In this document: positions 11,901 to 22,493 of the stretch, one piece after another
Layout: each line of letters begins with the position of its first letter
Numbering within the stretch: the first letter of the stretch is position 1
Assembly: GCA_038363925.1 (NCBI GenBank)
Contig: JAQQWL010000004.1
Coordinates: 1,240,001-1,304,000, forward strand
Direction of reading: 5' to 3'
Source: Apiospora phragmitis
Lineage: Eukaryota; Ascomycota; Sordariomycetes; Amphisphaeriales; Apiosporaceae
DNA length: 64,000 nucleotides
Made by a program: the position numbers and the translations under genes
The notes under the pieces: generated by a model
The model's database searches: none
Told to the model about the DNA's origin: nothing
What the model saw: only the letters and a program-made list of their open reading frames with translations

Positions 11901-14177
11901 AGATCCCGAGTCCAACCTACATGAAGCAGTCTTGGGACGAGCCGCGCTGCGCATGGCTGACCATATGTTTCGCCAAGTCGACTTCACAAAGCAGCATTTC
12001 CTAGCTGCTGCGTGTTTCATTCGAGGCTATCTTGATCGGGTAAGCAACCCACCCTTGGCACTGACAATACAGGAGATCAACTAACACGCAAGACTAGCTT
12101 GACAAGAAGAAGGCCAAGAAAATGAAAGATGACTCTGATTATTATACCGGGTTACAAAGGGGTTTGAGCCCATATGAAAATGAAGCATTTACTATCGAAG
12201 AGCTCAAACGGGTGGAAAAGTGGGCATCGGGGGTGTTAAATAGCGACAAAGACACACCGGAAAAAGCTTCTCAGTGGGAGATTCACTGCGCTCTGGCAGT
12301 GTTCCAACTATGCCGGGCTGAGGAAGGGGCCACCGAGATCTACCAAAGCCGCGCGAGGAGAGCCCTGGAACTCGATCCCCGGAACTGGTACGCCTGCCAT
12401 TTCCTGACAAAGCAGTCGAAGATGAGCGACACAGACGCGATTGAGCTGCTCAGTCGGGCGAAACGGGAGATTGAAGAGAAGCGCCGGGAGGATGCTGCTG
12501 AGTGGGCCAAGGACTCGGGGAACCCAGCTCTTTTGGCCCGCATTACTCTGGAGTTGGGTGACCGACAATGGAGCCTTGGGACTGACCTCAAGTCGGCCGC
12601 ACAAACCCACAGGGGAGAGTTTGCATATCAGCTACGTCCATTTTAGAGACTACGTTCCTCTTCTGGAACGGTACTTGGAAAAGGAGGAGTATGCCGAGTT
12701 CATTGCGTTCATCGAGGCCATCAACAGCAACCAAGAAAAGTGGGCGCCACGTCTTGATGACCTGGTCCATGAGTTCCTCGGTAACCACAAGGTACAGGAG
12801 TCGCAGATCCTTGCTCAAGCAGCTAACGCGGCGGAGCGCTGGGATGTTGTCGAAACCCTCTTCGACAAGGCAATTGGACTTGCTTCGGAGCAGGAAAGCC
12901 ACGATTTGCTGTTCTATCTGCATAATGGCAAGGCAAAAACTATGACTGCTGCTGCTGATGAATTTTTCAGGACTAAAGTCGTTCAGGTCCAACAAGATGC
13001 GCTTGAGATCCTGAAAGTTCATCCAAGTGACGCGATATCCCCTTATGCCGTGGACGATATGAAAAACAGCTTGGCCCATGAATACCTCGGAATAGCGTTC
13101 TTGTCGGGCTTGCCCGCTGAGCAGATTCAGTCCTACGGCCCGCGCATCGAGAAGCTCGTTCCGGAGTCGGACGACAAGGCGAATGTCTGGACCTCGATTG
13201 ACCGGACATGCTGCCTGATTCGTTTCCATCACAAACAGAAGTCGGAGAACAAAGCGGCCAGCGACTGGACCCGCAAGATTGTGCGCGCCGGTCTCGAGCT
13301 CCTTTCCGACGGCGATTTTGACAACGACGACATGGCCTACTGGATTTTAGCACGCCTATTCGCCACTGTGGGTGACGAAGAGAACTCCCGCATTGTTTGG
13401 AGGCTACGCAACCTGTTCCAGCTTGAGGCGCAGAATCGATGGGATTCCTGGCTCGCCTCGCAACCCAAGGACATCCAGTCTGCAGCCATGGCCAGGAATA
13501 GCGCGACGCTGAGTCGGACAATTTCCGAGGTCGTTTTCGAACCTACAGACGGGAGCACTAATGGTTCGATGATTCTTGATACGCAAGCCACCCGTTCAGG
13601 GCTACTTGAGATGGTCAGCGAGGAGCCTGTCCCCAAGGCAAGAGATGACGAAACTGCCTCCAACGGATCCTCGACGCAAGAGAGCGACAATGAGCCAGTA
13701 AGCGACGCAGCAGAATCCAAGGGATCGTCGTCTTGGGCGTCCTCTGTCGTGGCCAATGCGCCGATGGAGCCTACCTCGATGGTCTGCTGCGCCGGCTGCC
13801 GCGTTCTGTGGACCATTGTGGACGTGGACATGTACGTGTGCGCCGACTGCGTGGGCACGCAGCACCTGTGCCAAGGCTGCTACGACCGTCTGTCGCTAGG
13901 CGAGCTCCGCGGCCGCGTCGGCCTCATGTGCCGCCCCGGCCACGAGCACATCAAGATCCCCGCGTGGGATCCGGCCGCGGCGCTGGCGGCCGCAGTAGGA
14001 GAAGGGAAGGAGGGGGAAGGGGCCTCGCCGCCCAAGAACAGCGTCCCGCTGCCCCAGCTGGCCGCGGACCGGAGGGAGACGTGGATCTCGGTTGATGAGT
14101 GGAAAGCACGATTGAGGGAGTGGTACCTGGATGGGGCGGATAAGGTCAACAATGGGACGTCGTCGGCGGCGGCGTGA
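8995..14177 (+). CDS. STAND/NLR-like receptor: Goodbye-NACHT-repeat-ZZ finger
   Basis: Five exons give about 1636 residues: 8995-9354, 9453-9505, 9567-12039, 12098-12557 and 12613-14177. Introns are 98, 61, 58 and 55 bp; the last has a weaker donor (GTGACC) but a good CTGAC branch site. Residues about 20-230 resemble the fungal STAND N-terminal Goodbye domain. A Walker A motif, GAQNSGKTSL, lies near residue 335 and a Walker B-like FFFFIDAGE about 110 residues later, giving a NACHT-type NTPase. The region after the NTPase is helical with TPR-like stretches near residues 1010-1080. The C-terminus (about 1505-1565) has CxxC pairs and a closing HxH, like a ZZ zinc finger. STAND proteins act as oligomerising switches in fungal non-self recognition and cell death; that role here is inference. 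No frameshift is needed. The start is the first in-frame ATG after upstream stops. Confidence 0.85.
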
Positions 14178-16708
14178 GGAGTTGGCACGGGGAGTTTCTG
14201 GTTGGGAACGAAGTCATGATGAATGGGATACGGTTGTTTATACTGTTATCTAGGTACATGGCTGGTTGGTGTGAGAGAAATTGGATAGTCTTGAATTCGT
14301 TCTATTCTAGGTTGGCACCGTCGAACAACCATTATGTGCAAACTTTGTTGGTTGCGCAGAGCTCTGCAGCCTATTTCCAGCATGCGAGACACCCTCCTCC
14401 CACCTCCTTTTCCATGCTTGGGCCTCTCGATCGAGGCATCCGGCAATAGTCTATATATACTGCTAGGCACAGGCGTGTATTATGTCTTTTCGATAAACAA
14501 GTTACGGCCGTCATTTGTCGAGATGAACCGCACCGGATACGACACTCTCCTGCCTGCATGCTGGTCCGATTCGCGGAGTTGTCGATGCATCACGAAGTTC
14601 ATCCACCATCTGCAATCTCATTGTCTGCGTATTTTGGCAATTTGACGATGCCAAGTACATGTAGGCACGTGGAATCAATGAATACTTTTGAGCAATTCCT
14701 ATGTGGTTCGGTCCACCGAATTGGCTTCTACCACACGCGGGGTGCTTCTTCCTTCGTCTCTAGCTGATGCCATCGATCTTTTGGGAACAGGCCGAACTCC
14801 AGCCCTTCGTTGGTTCGTCGCGCCAGTGAGAAAGCGTGGTTTTTCGTTCATCTGTTACTGCGACCAGGCGGTTTCCAACCGAAGTACCTATGTAACAAGC
14901 GCTCAGCGGCTGTGCCCGCCTAAAGCTCCCGGATTCCACTGCTGTGGGACGTGTGCCGCTCTAGAATATATTTACAGGCCTTGGCATCAGCGACTGAAGC
15001 CCCATTCAACCTTACACGCAGCGCACGAGGCGGTAGAACATTGACGGCTGCTACTGTTTATTACGTATTTAAAAATCTGATATTTACTCTCTTTTCTTTT
15101 CTTTTCTTACCTTCTCATATCACTCGTGTCAACATATCTGTTTTATTAGTAAAAAGGAGGGCTGCTACCAGATTGTTGTGTTAGTGAGAAAATGGCATGC
15201 GTTTCGAGTGGCACGCTACTTCACTGGTGGGCCAGTCTAGCCACGAGAGGTTCTCTGCTTCTTCAGCGGGTGCTGGTCCCTGGACACCGCTAACGATTGA
15301 CACCAAACGGGAAACGAAACAGGCCGGCCTTCCGTCCGGTCGATTGAGGCGAGGTGCCGGCTGCATCACACTTACTTCTCATTCGAACTACAACTGCTGC
15401 TGGTCTTTCACTGTCAGTTCGGCAAAGCGCACAAATCAAAATAAAGAAAAGTACAAGCAAGAAGAGCCTGAGAAGGATCAATCAATTTGAAATCAAGGAT
15501 CGCATCGCATAGGATTCGATGCCTGCTGAGTGATGGATTTACGTGTATGGAAGGTTGGGTGACAGCGCCTGAATCTAAAAGCCACCGACGAACGAACCAT
15601 CCATTCTGTCACTGCTACGGGGGCCGCGGGGGTGGGGGGGAGGGGTTGGTTGCACGCGCTTTGGCGGCTGGTGCTCGCTACTCCAAGTCCGAGGCAGAGA
15701 ATCCTATCAAGAATAAAGTAACCCACCAAGTTGATCTAGGTTACGATCTACCCAACGGAGAAAGCAGACCTTCGTGATTTCTTGCCAGTAAAGAATGAAG
15801 CGCTTAGACCTCAATGTGGGCATCACGCAGCCTTACTCGTTAGGCGAGATAGCGGGAGGCTCGACATGGGTTTTATCAAAAACAAGGGGAACAAGGCACG
15901 ACAGCTAATGGAAGACCCGATAAATCGGGGCAAGTTCGGTATCGTGGTTCGCCCCTATGATCCCCCACCACGTTAACCGCTTCATTTCGCAAGATTGATC
16001 TCCTTGATAGATCAAATACTGTCAGAACGAATGACAGACAAGTGCGCGGTGGGAACGGTGACGCGAGAGAGTTTGCATCATAGTGCAAGGGCCACGCCGT
16101 TGGGAACACCTGGCGACGGCGAGTGGCTCTCGATCAGGGTATTCGCACGAAGCCAAGACTTGAAGGATCGCTCCTTTCCTGGCGCCTAGTATACCGGGAG
16201 GAGTTTTGGGCCTGATCATGGGGGGCAAGGGGGCCAGACGAGGCCATACTCGGTAACAGGCGGTGGGGAATCCTCATCCGTGCCGCACTCAAATGAAATC
16301 ACCGCCGCCTGCGCCATACTACCTGCATAGCGTTGGAGCACCGCGACGGGCTTGACGGGGGACGGGTCGTCCTATCGACTCGACTGCTGCTGTGCCGCAC
16401 AGCATTGACGACCGTGAGAGCCCCCTTCCGACACACCCAAATGTTCCTTCAAGCCTTCTCTGAAACAGCTTGGCCAGTCCAGTCGAATCTCCCTTCTCTC
16501 CCAATCATCAAATTGGCCGGCTAAGAAGGAAAGAAAGAAGGAACACTTTGCTGGAAACCAAAGCAGGCCCTGAGTCTTGATATCGTTTAGCCGCCACCAC
16601 CGCCAACTTCTCGGTTTTGTTCTGGTTCTGTCACACGGCCTTGTCAAATTCGGTCTTGTCTATCTTCACCTTGAGCCAAGGACCTCACGCTCAACCGTAT
16701 CGCTCACG
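14178..16708. other. Intergenic, no supported gene
   Basis: About 2.5 kb with only short overlapping frames on both strands and no domain, signal peptide or consistent introns. There is a pyrimidine-rich stretch near 15085-15115 and a G-rich run near 15625-15650. The last 150 bases are likely the leader of the next gene. Confidence 0.5.
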
Positions 16709-17872
16709 ATGGACGGCAGCGACGCCCCCGAGGCGATTGACAAGACGGCGAACCCTCCCGAGCTGGTCTGGAACCAACTCCTGGACCCTGAGCCATGCGT
16801 CCCGGCCTACAGCCCGCAGAACCAACAGCCTCGACAACCTCGGCAGCAGCAGTATCAACAACAACAACCCAATCAGCAATACCGGCAGCACGACCAGCAA
16901 CAGTACCAGCAGGCCTTGCCCGGTTCGCAGACGGCCTACCCTACGGCATCACCACAGTCGCCGTATGGGTACGCGGTGGGGAAGAGCACCACCGCCGGCA
17001 GTGGCGTGAACGGGAAGGGCGTGGGGTCGAAGCGAAATGCGACCATTTGCGGCATCTCACGGGCGCTCTTCATCGCGCTAGTAGTTCTGACGGTTGTGAT
17101 TATTGCCGCTGCCATCGGAGGCGGCGTGGGGGGGAGTATGGCCGTCAAGTATGACGTCCCTCTGATATCCTCCATTAAAGAGGATTGCCGCCCCTTAGTT
17201 GGGGGCACTTCACGTTAACCATTGCTAATCTCTCGTACAGGAGCGCTTATAATGATGGCGCCAGGGGAGTGTCCAGCGAGCACCCAGCTGCCGAAGTGTC
17301 CGCGTCGACGACAAACGCGGCGGCGGCAGGCACGTCGGCGGCCAGCACCACCGCTTCGGGCGGCAGCACGACGGGCACCAGCACGGGCACCTCGACGGCG
17401 GGGGACTCTTACACGGCGCCGACGGCGGGCGTGCAGCTGGCGCTCGACTGCCCCCGAGCTGACGGGCGAGAAGGTGACGATCAAGTACGGCAGCGATTAC
17501 GAGGCCAGCTTCAACCTGGCCTGCGGCCTGAACAAGCCCGGCCGCGGCTTCGACCTCTTCAGCGCCACCGTCTACACGTACAACGACTGCATGCGGCTGT
17601 GCGTGAGCTACAACCGCGCGAGCCACACCAAGGATTGCCAGGGTGTTTCATTTGGTGCCGGTAAGTTCTCATCATCATCATCATCCACGGTGGTTCCCGA
17701 CCCCGCTGGCTGCCGTCATCACCTCTGTCGAGCATCTTTACTGATTTCAAAACACGGCGCAGATCTGTCGGACAACGTGGTGAAGGTGTACGCCAATTGC
17801 TTCCTTAAGAATTCGACCTCAGATATGATCTCATCGACGGACCGGTATCTATTCGCAACACTGACCCCATGA
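16709..17872 (+). CDS. Single-pass membrane protein, Q-rich tail and Cys-rich ectodomain
   Basis: Three exons: 16709-17148, 17241-17660 and 17763-17872, with introns of 92 and 102 bp having GTATGA and GTAAGT donors. The product is about 322 residues if one base is bridged at the C run 17451-17455. Residues 38-68 are Gln-rich. A membrane segment spans about 119-142 (ALFIALVVLTVV followed by a Gly-rich stretch). Then comes an Ala/Ser/Thr/Gly linker that looks heavily O-glycosylated. The C-terminal part has paired cysteines in a pattern like fungal PAN/apple-type surface domains (YTYNDCMRLCVSYN). There is no cleavable signal, so the Cys-rich part would face outward by a signal-anchor topology. 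A wall-sensing or adhesive role is only a guess. The one extra C separates the linker frame from the ectodomain frame. Confidence 0.7.
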
Positions 17873-18884
17873 AGCGCGAGCAGTCTTCTTACACAATGGG
17901 GGAAGGCGACGAGAAAATGCAATGTTTGTTTACTAATGGGGCCCGATAAACGAAATAATTCCGGCAGGGGCGCGTGGGCGTGGTATGTCTTCCAAGACGG
18001 GCGCTCTTGCGCCTAACATCTACTCCTATCTTCTTCTTCTACCATCTACATTCGATTCCACTTCCAAAGTTATACATAGACTATGAAATGATACCACATT
18101 CGAGGCGAAGGAGTATATGCCTTAGATTATATGAGTACTTAAGTAACCTTTGTAGAATACCCACGAGCAATGACCGCATTCGAGGGAATCTTGCGTGACT
18201 TCAATTGATCAAGCCATCAAGCCCAATGCGTGGATCACTAATATCCAAAGCTGGTCGCATCAAACCGCCTTCCCGTCGGCATCAAGTAGCACGGAAGGAA
18301 GGATTTGCAATGCGATCGCGATTGATAGAGGCACGGGGAAAGCTTTGGTGACCCGGTTGTGCTTGCCTCAACCTACATGTACTCAGCGAAGACATGGGGC
18401 AGCGCCGCTGACCAAACGAAATTGGGAGTGGACATACAGAGCAATGGCCAGGCTTTCGCGAAAGTATGGTTCATGTCGGCAAGCGAGGCCTCGATTTGGA
18501 AGTCACAAGTGCCCTTCTTGCCTTCTTGCATTTGCGCTTTCCTTGAACTACGGCTCGAGTGAACCGAGATCGAATGCAGGCAGGCAAGACGCACATTCTG
18601 TTCAACAGGAAGGTGCGCTGACTGCGCTGTCTCGATCTCAGGCAATCAATGGACATCAAAGCATATAGGTTCACCTTTTCTCTCTTCTACCTACTCGCAC
18701 TCAATCCCCTCCAGACACAAGGCACATACACACTTTCGATACGTCTCTCTCTACGTGATCGCTCCCTCCAAACCCGTCCTCTACCCTTGACCCCGACAGT
18801 CCACTCTTCCCAGAAGCCATCCAACAGGCATCATCGGCCTGCACAAGTACCACACACCACAAACGCCAATCAATCGACCTCACC
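17873..18884. other. Intergenic, no supported gene
   Basis: A 157-codon frame at 18195-18668 shows no domain, no hydrophobic core and no splice support, and is taken as chance. The stretch just before 18885 is CA/CT-rich (CACACACC, CTCTCTC), typical of fungal leaders. Confidence 0.5.
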
Positions 18885-19646
18885 ATGGCCAGATTTTCCC
18901 TGCTCAGCATCCTGCTCTGTGCCTTGATGGCTATGCTGGCTCGTGGTGATCGTGGTAAAGTGGACATTTGGTCGAGCAAGTGCTATACCGGTGCCGCCAT
19001 CGTCTCGCAAGTCCTGACGGCCTTCTGCAGCCCGAAGACTCCCATGGGTCCTCCGTGGATCTGCAGCCAATTGAACTTGAACCACTGCTACGCTTTCACT
19101 TCCGAGCGCGGAATCCACGGCAAAGATGAGTGAGGACTCATTATCCCCCAACATTCATTCGCATATACGCGCTCTGCTTCAAGATGGATTGGATAAGAAA
19201 AGCTGACTATTTCCCACGAGCCGCAGGGGCAATTTCGGCGAATTCTGCGCTGGCTGTAGGCTCTCGATGGATGGTCGCACCATGGAATGCTACTGCAGAA
19301 GCGGCGAAGGGACCGGGTCTCTCGAAGTACACGATTGACACCGGTAGGTTTTGCTGCTGGCACCATTCCTCGGGTGATGGGAAGGATGGGCGCATCACTT
19401 TTCCACACATCTATTCACTTTATAATCAACCTGGCTTTCTATCTTGTTTACCCTCCTTCCTCGCAGAAACCAGTGATTGATTACTGTGTGGTGGCCTTTG
19501 GCCACTACTCGACAGATATCGATATCTTCGTCACCGACGGATACCTACGCTGCTTCAGACACCTCGCATCCAAATGCGTCAGCGACAAAGACGACGCAGC
19601 TGCTCTGAACACCACCGATTTTACTCACGTCGAAGGTACTAACTAG
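18885..19646 (+). CDS. Small secreted Cys-rich protein, cyanovirin-N-like
   Basis: The start is CACCATGGCC at 18885. A clear signal peptide covers residues 1-21 (MARFSLLSILLCALMAMLAR). My model has exons 18885-19129, 19227-19326 and 19467-19646, giving about 174 residues. The order ICSQLNLNHCYAF, then a GNF motif with CAGC and CYC, then IDYC and GYLRCF, follows the layout of fungal secreted cyanovirin-N homology domains, known as small two-lobed carbohydrate-binding folds. Intron 1 is clear (GTGAGG...GCAG). Intron 2 is uncertain: using the better-looking donor GTAGGT at 19343 puts a TGA in the Cys-rich frame, so a GTACAC donor at 19327 is preferred. A two-base loss in TCTCTC near 19320 is the alternative. 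It may be an effector-like or wall lectin protein, but this is inference. Confidence 0.6.
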
Positions 19647-20492
19647 CATGGCACTGCCATTCGCTGCTTAGCTGCCTGGGCTCGACACAGACGGCGGAAA
19701 CACAACGGATACGTTGTAGGCAAGGAGAGTGTGCTGTTCAGCATTATCAAAGAGGCTATGGTGAATTGTGCGGGCTTTTGGGGGTTCGGTGCATGGATGT
19801 ATGGTCTTTCGACTTTCGAAACCGCTACTATCTTGTGTTCAAGGTGTCTTGTTGAAGTTGAGATTACATGGGCTCGGTTATCTCTTGAGATCCACTACAT
19901 GGACTAATATCAATCAAATCTTTGGAACAATTGGAGCTGTGCACCTATTCGTGACACAACTAGGCCTTCTTGATGTGTAATTAGTACATGCTGACTGAAT
20001 CTAGAGAGCTGCGGCAAACAGCATGGCGTTCTAGCATTAGTACCGAATCAATCTTTTCTTGACGTTAGTGACTACGACAGGGTCATGGAAATTATGACCA
20101 AATATATCCCGATGCCAACCGTTGTCCTATACAGGCAGAGTGGTATATTGAGTGGTGTTACAACCCATTTCCAGTGCTCTAGTCTCTCATCTTCCAAATC
20201 ATCATCCATCGTAGTGAAACTGGTAATGTGCTACGAGGTGAAAGAGTTGATGGATCGAATATAATCCAGTGGCAGGCCATTGTATGTCCAGCTGAAATAT
20301 GCCAAGGTCGTTCCACAAAGGGGTTTGGTTACAAGGTTTGGCCGTTGCTAGAAGAAACGATGAGCCCTGAAGGTCGAACGACAATAGACCATCGAAGCTT
20401 GCCTGTTCTCTTTGCCACTCTCGCTGTTGTTGTTGTTGTTGCCAGCAGCAACCTATACAGGAAAGGGGTCACTGGGGCGAGTCAGAGCCAAG

Positions 20493-20530
<38 letters not shown>

Positions 20531-21155
20531 CATTATGGTAGCCTACCTGGTTGTCTGTCTTCTGCTGGTAAGCAGGCTTACCCCTGAATTTTTGGCATCC
20601 TTGACAGGTAACTCCATACCAGCTTCTCTCGCTTTTTAGACAAGAATAGATAGATATTCTATCATGGTACTCTCATTTGGTGTCTGATTAGGCTTTTTCT
20701 CTCTCTTTTTCTTTACTTAGTGGTATTAGACTTACTCCATTCAGATTGGTAGTTCATATGGTCCAAGGCTTGAGGCGTCTCATCTTACCTATCCTCATGA
20801 AGTACAAGCCATGAATGTTATCTTTGACGGCGGTGTTGCATATACCGAATAGGTCGACCTTCATCCGTTAGAGCGACTACTTAGTCATGTTTTGTTTCGC
20901 ACTTTTTTTGGTACTTTTTTTCTAGGTTTGTTTTTGTCTAGTTTGATAGCATTAGATATCTTCGTACTATATATACACATGTGAACTGGGCTCAAGGTGC
21001 GTCTGGTCTACACACACAAGAAGGTTTCGTGTGGTTTCTTGAACAAGAGAGGCCCAGCATCGCGACCACGGCCGCCCAGCCCAACGCATGACACGGCTCA
21101 TTACGTACACAACGGGCTTCTTCCATCTACACTCCTCCACGGACGGTCGATTTGA
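19647..21155. other. Intergenic with GA microsatellite, no supported gene
   Basis: About 1.5 kb between two convergent genes. It contains the 32-bp GA repeat listed separately and T-rich stretches near 20690-20710 and 20900-20945. No open frame has support. Confidence 0.5.
20497..20528. repeat. (GA)16 microsatellite
   Basis: Sixteen uninterrupted GA units in the space between two convergent genes. It is a simple repeat with no coding context. Confidence 0.95.
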
Positions 21156-22493
21156 TCACGATCTGCTAGCCAGCTTGGCCTTCCACCCCTTGGGCTGATT
21201 GGGCCGGTGCTGCTGCACGCCCCACGTGTTCCACGTGCCCGACGTCCGGTTGGTCTCAGCCACGGACACTCGCTGCGGTGCCGGCGGCGGCGGGATCTTC
21301 TGCGGATCGATCGCGATGGGTAGTAATACTCTCCAACCGCCGCCTGCTGCGGCTGGTACTGTGGCGGCATGGCCGGCATAGGGGGCTGGAACCGCGGGTC
21401 CAGCGTCGGCGGCGCCGCGTCCCCGCCCCACTGGCTGGCACTGTCGTCAGGTCGTGGCGGTTCGGTCATCTTGAACCCGCCGGCCGCGCTAGAGGTCATG
21501 CTCGCGCGCGCCGTCAGCGGGTTCAGCATATGGGATGATTGACGCTTGAGCCACGATCCGACAGGCGACTCGGAGCGGTCGTTGTTCGCCGGGTGCGCCG
21601 CGGGGTCTGGCTCGCGTGGCAGGATCGGGTCCTGGTCGTCCCGAGTACCGAACCCACGCTTCTCGTTCATGTACGTGCCACCGACTTGGTGCTTATACAA
21701 AGTACTGCCGTCTTCCGCCCGATAGGCATGCCCCATGAGTGAGCCCAAAGCGCTCGAATCTGACCGCTTCAGGCCGCCGGGGCCGACGCCGGGGCGGGTG
21801 TTGTCGTTGGTTCTTAGCTCTGCCCTCGGCGCTTGGTCATTGGCCTTCTTCCTACGACACCACCAGGATTTATAGATCAGGAACCCGACAGCAACGAGGA
21901 ACCCTATACCGCCTGTTGAGTCACACTGTTAGCTTCTTTGCGTTCTGCTTGGGAGAAAGATTCATCAATAAGGGTAACTTACCAACGACCCCAAAGCCGA
22001 TAGCAGTTTTAGATATTCCGCCGCCTCCGCCACCTCCGTTGTTTCCTCCCTTCTCGGCAATACCGTTGGCTGGGATCGCACTAGCCGTGGCATCCGACTT
22101 CGTTTGCCGAACCGTAGATGAAGCAATAGAAGTGGGGATAGTAGGCGTTCCTGCATTCAGCACGGAGCTGACCAATGTCGTCGAGGATAACACAGACGTA
22201 GCGACCACGGGCTGAGCTGTTGGGTTAGCCGTAGTCGTCACGCCTGCAGGCGGCGATGTTGTTGACGTGACGCCTTTTGTTGGCGACTTAGTGGTCGTGG
22301 CGCCTGGAGGGAATGCAGTGCTTGTCGGTGAAGCAGAGCTCTTAGCTGAGCCGGGTGTACTAGGTGATGACCGAGGGGCGAGATCGTCCCCATCCTCCAA
22401 GATCCCGGATCTCGATGCGCAAGGCATCTGCGATCTCCTGCCCACGCCGGAAACCTCGTCTGGATTGGTCAACATAGGGCTCTCGATATACAA
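21156..22493 (-). CDS. Ser/Thr-rich single-pass plasma-membrane protein
   Basis: Two exons on the minus strand, 22493-21983 and 21912-21156, with a 70-bp intron (GTAAGT...ACAG), give about 422 residues. The first half is rich in Ser, Thr, Ala and Pro, as in glycosylated wall-stress sensor ectodomains. A Gly run leads into a membrane segment (GFGVVGGIGFLVAVGFLIY) followed by the basic stop-transfer KSWWCRRKK. The tail is long and polar and ends with a WNTWGVQQH motif. That ending lies in a frame one base off from the upstream tail; a base appears to be missing near 21305-21325. Without it the frame would run to 21101 with an unlikely Arg-rich end. No signal peptide follows the chosen ATG, so the N-terminus may be incomplete. 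It resembles Mid2/Wsc-like architecture, but no WSC domain is visible. Confidence 0.62.

Noticed and set aside
18195..18668. 157-codon plus-strand frame
   Set aside because: No signal, domain or splice pattern, and the residue mix looks random.
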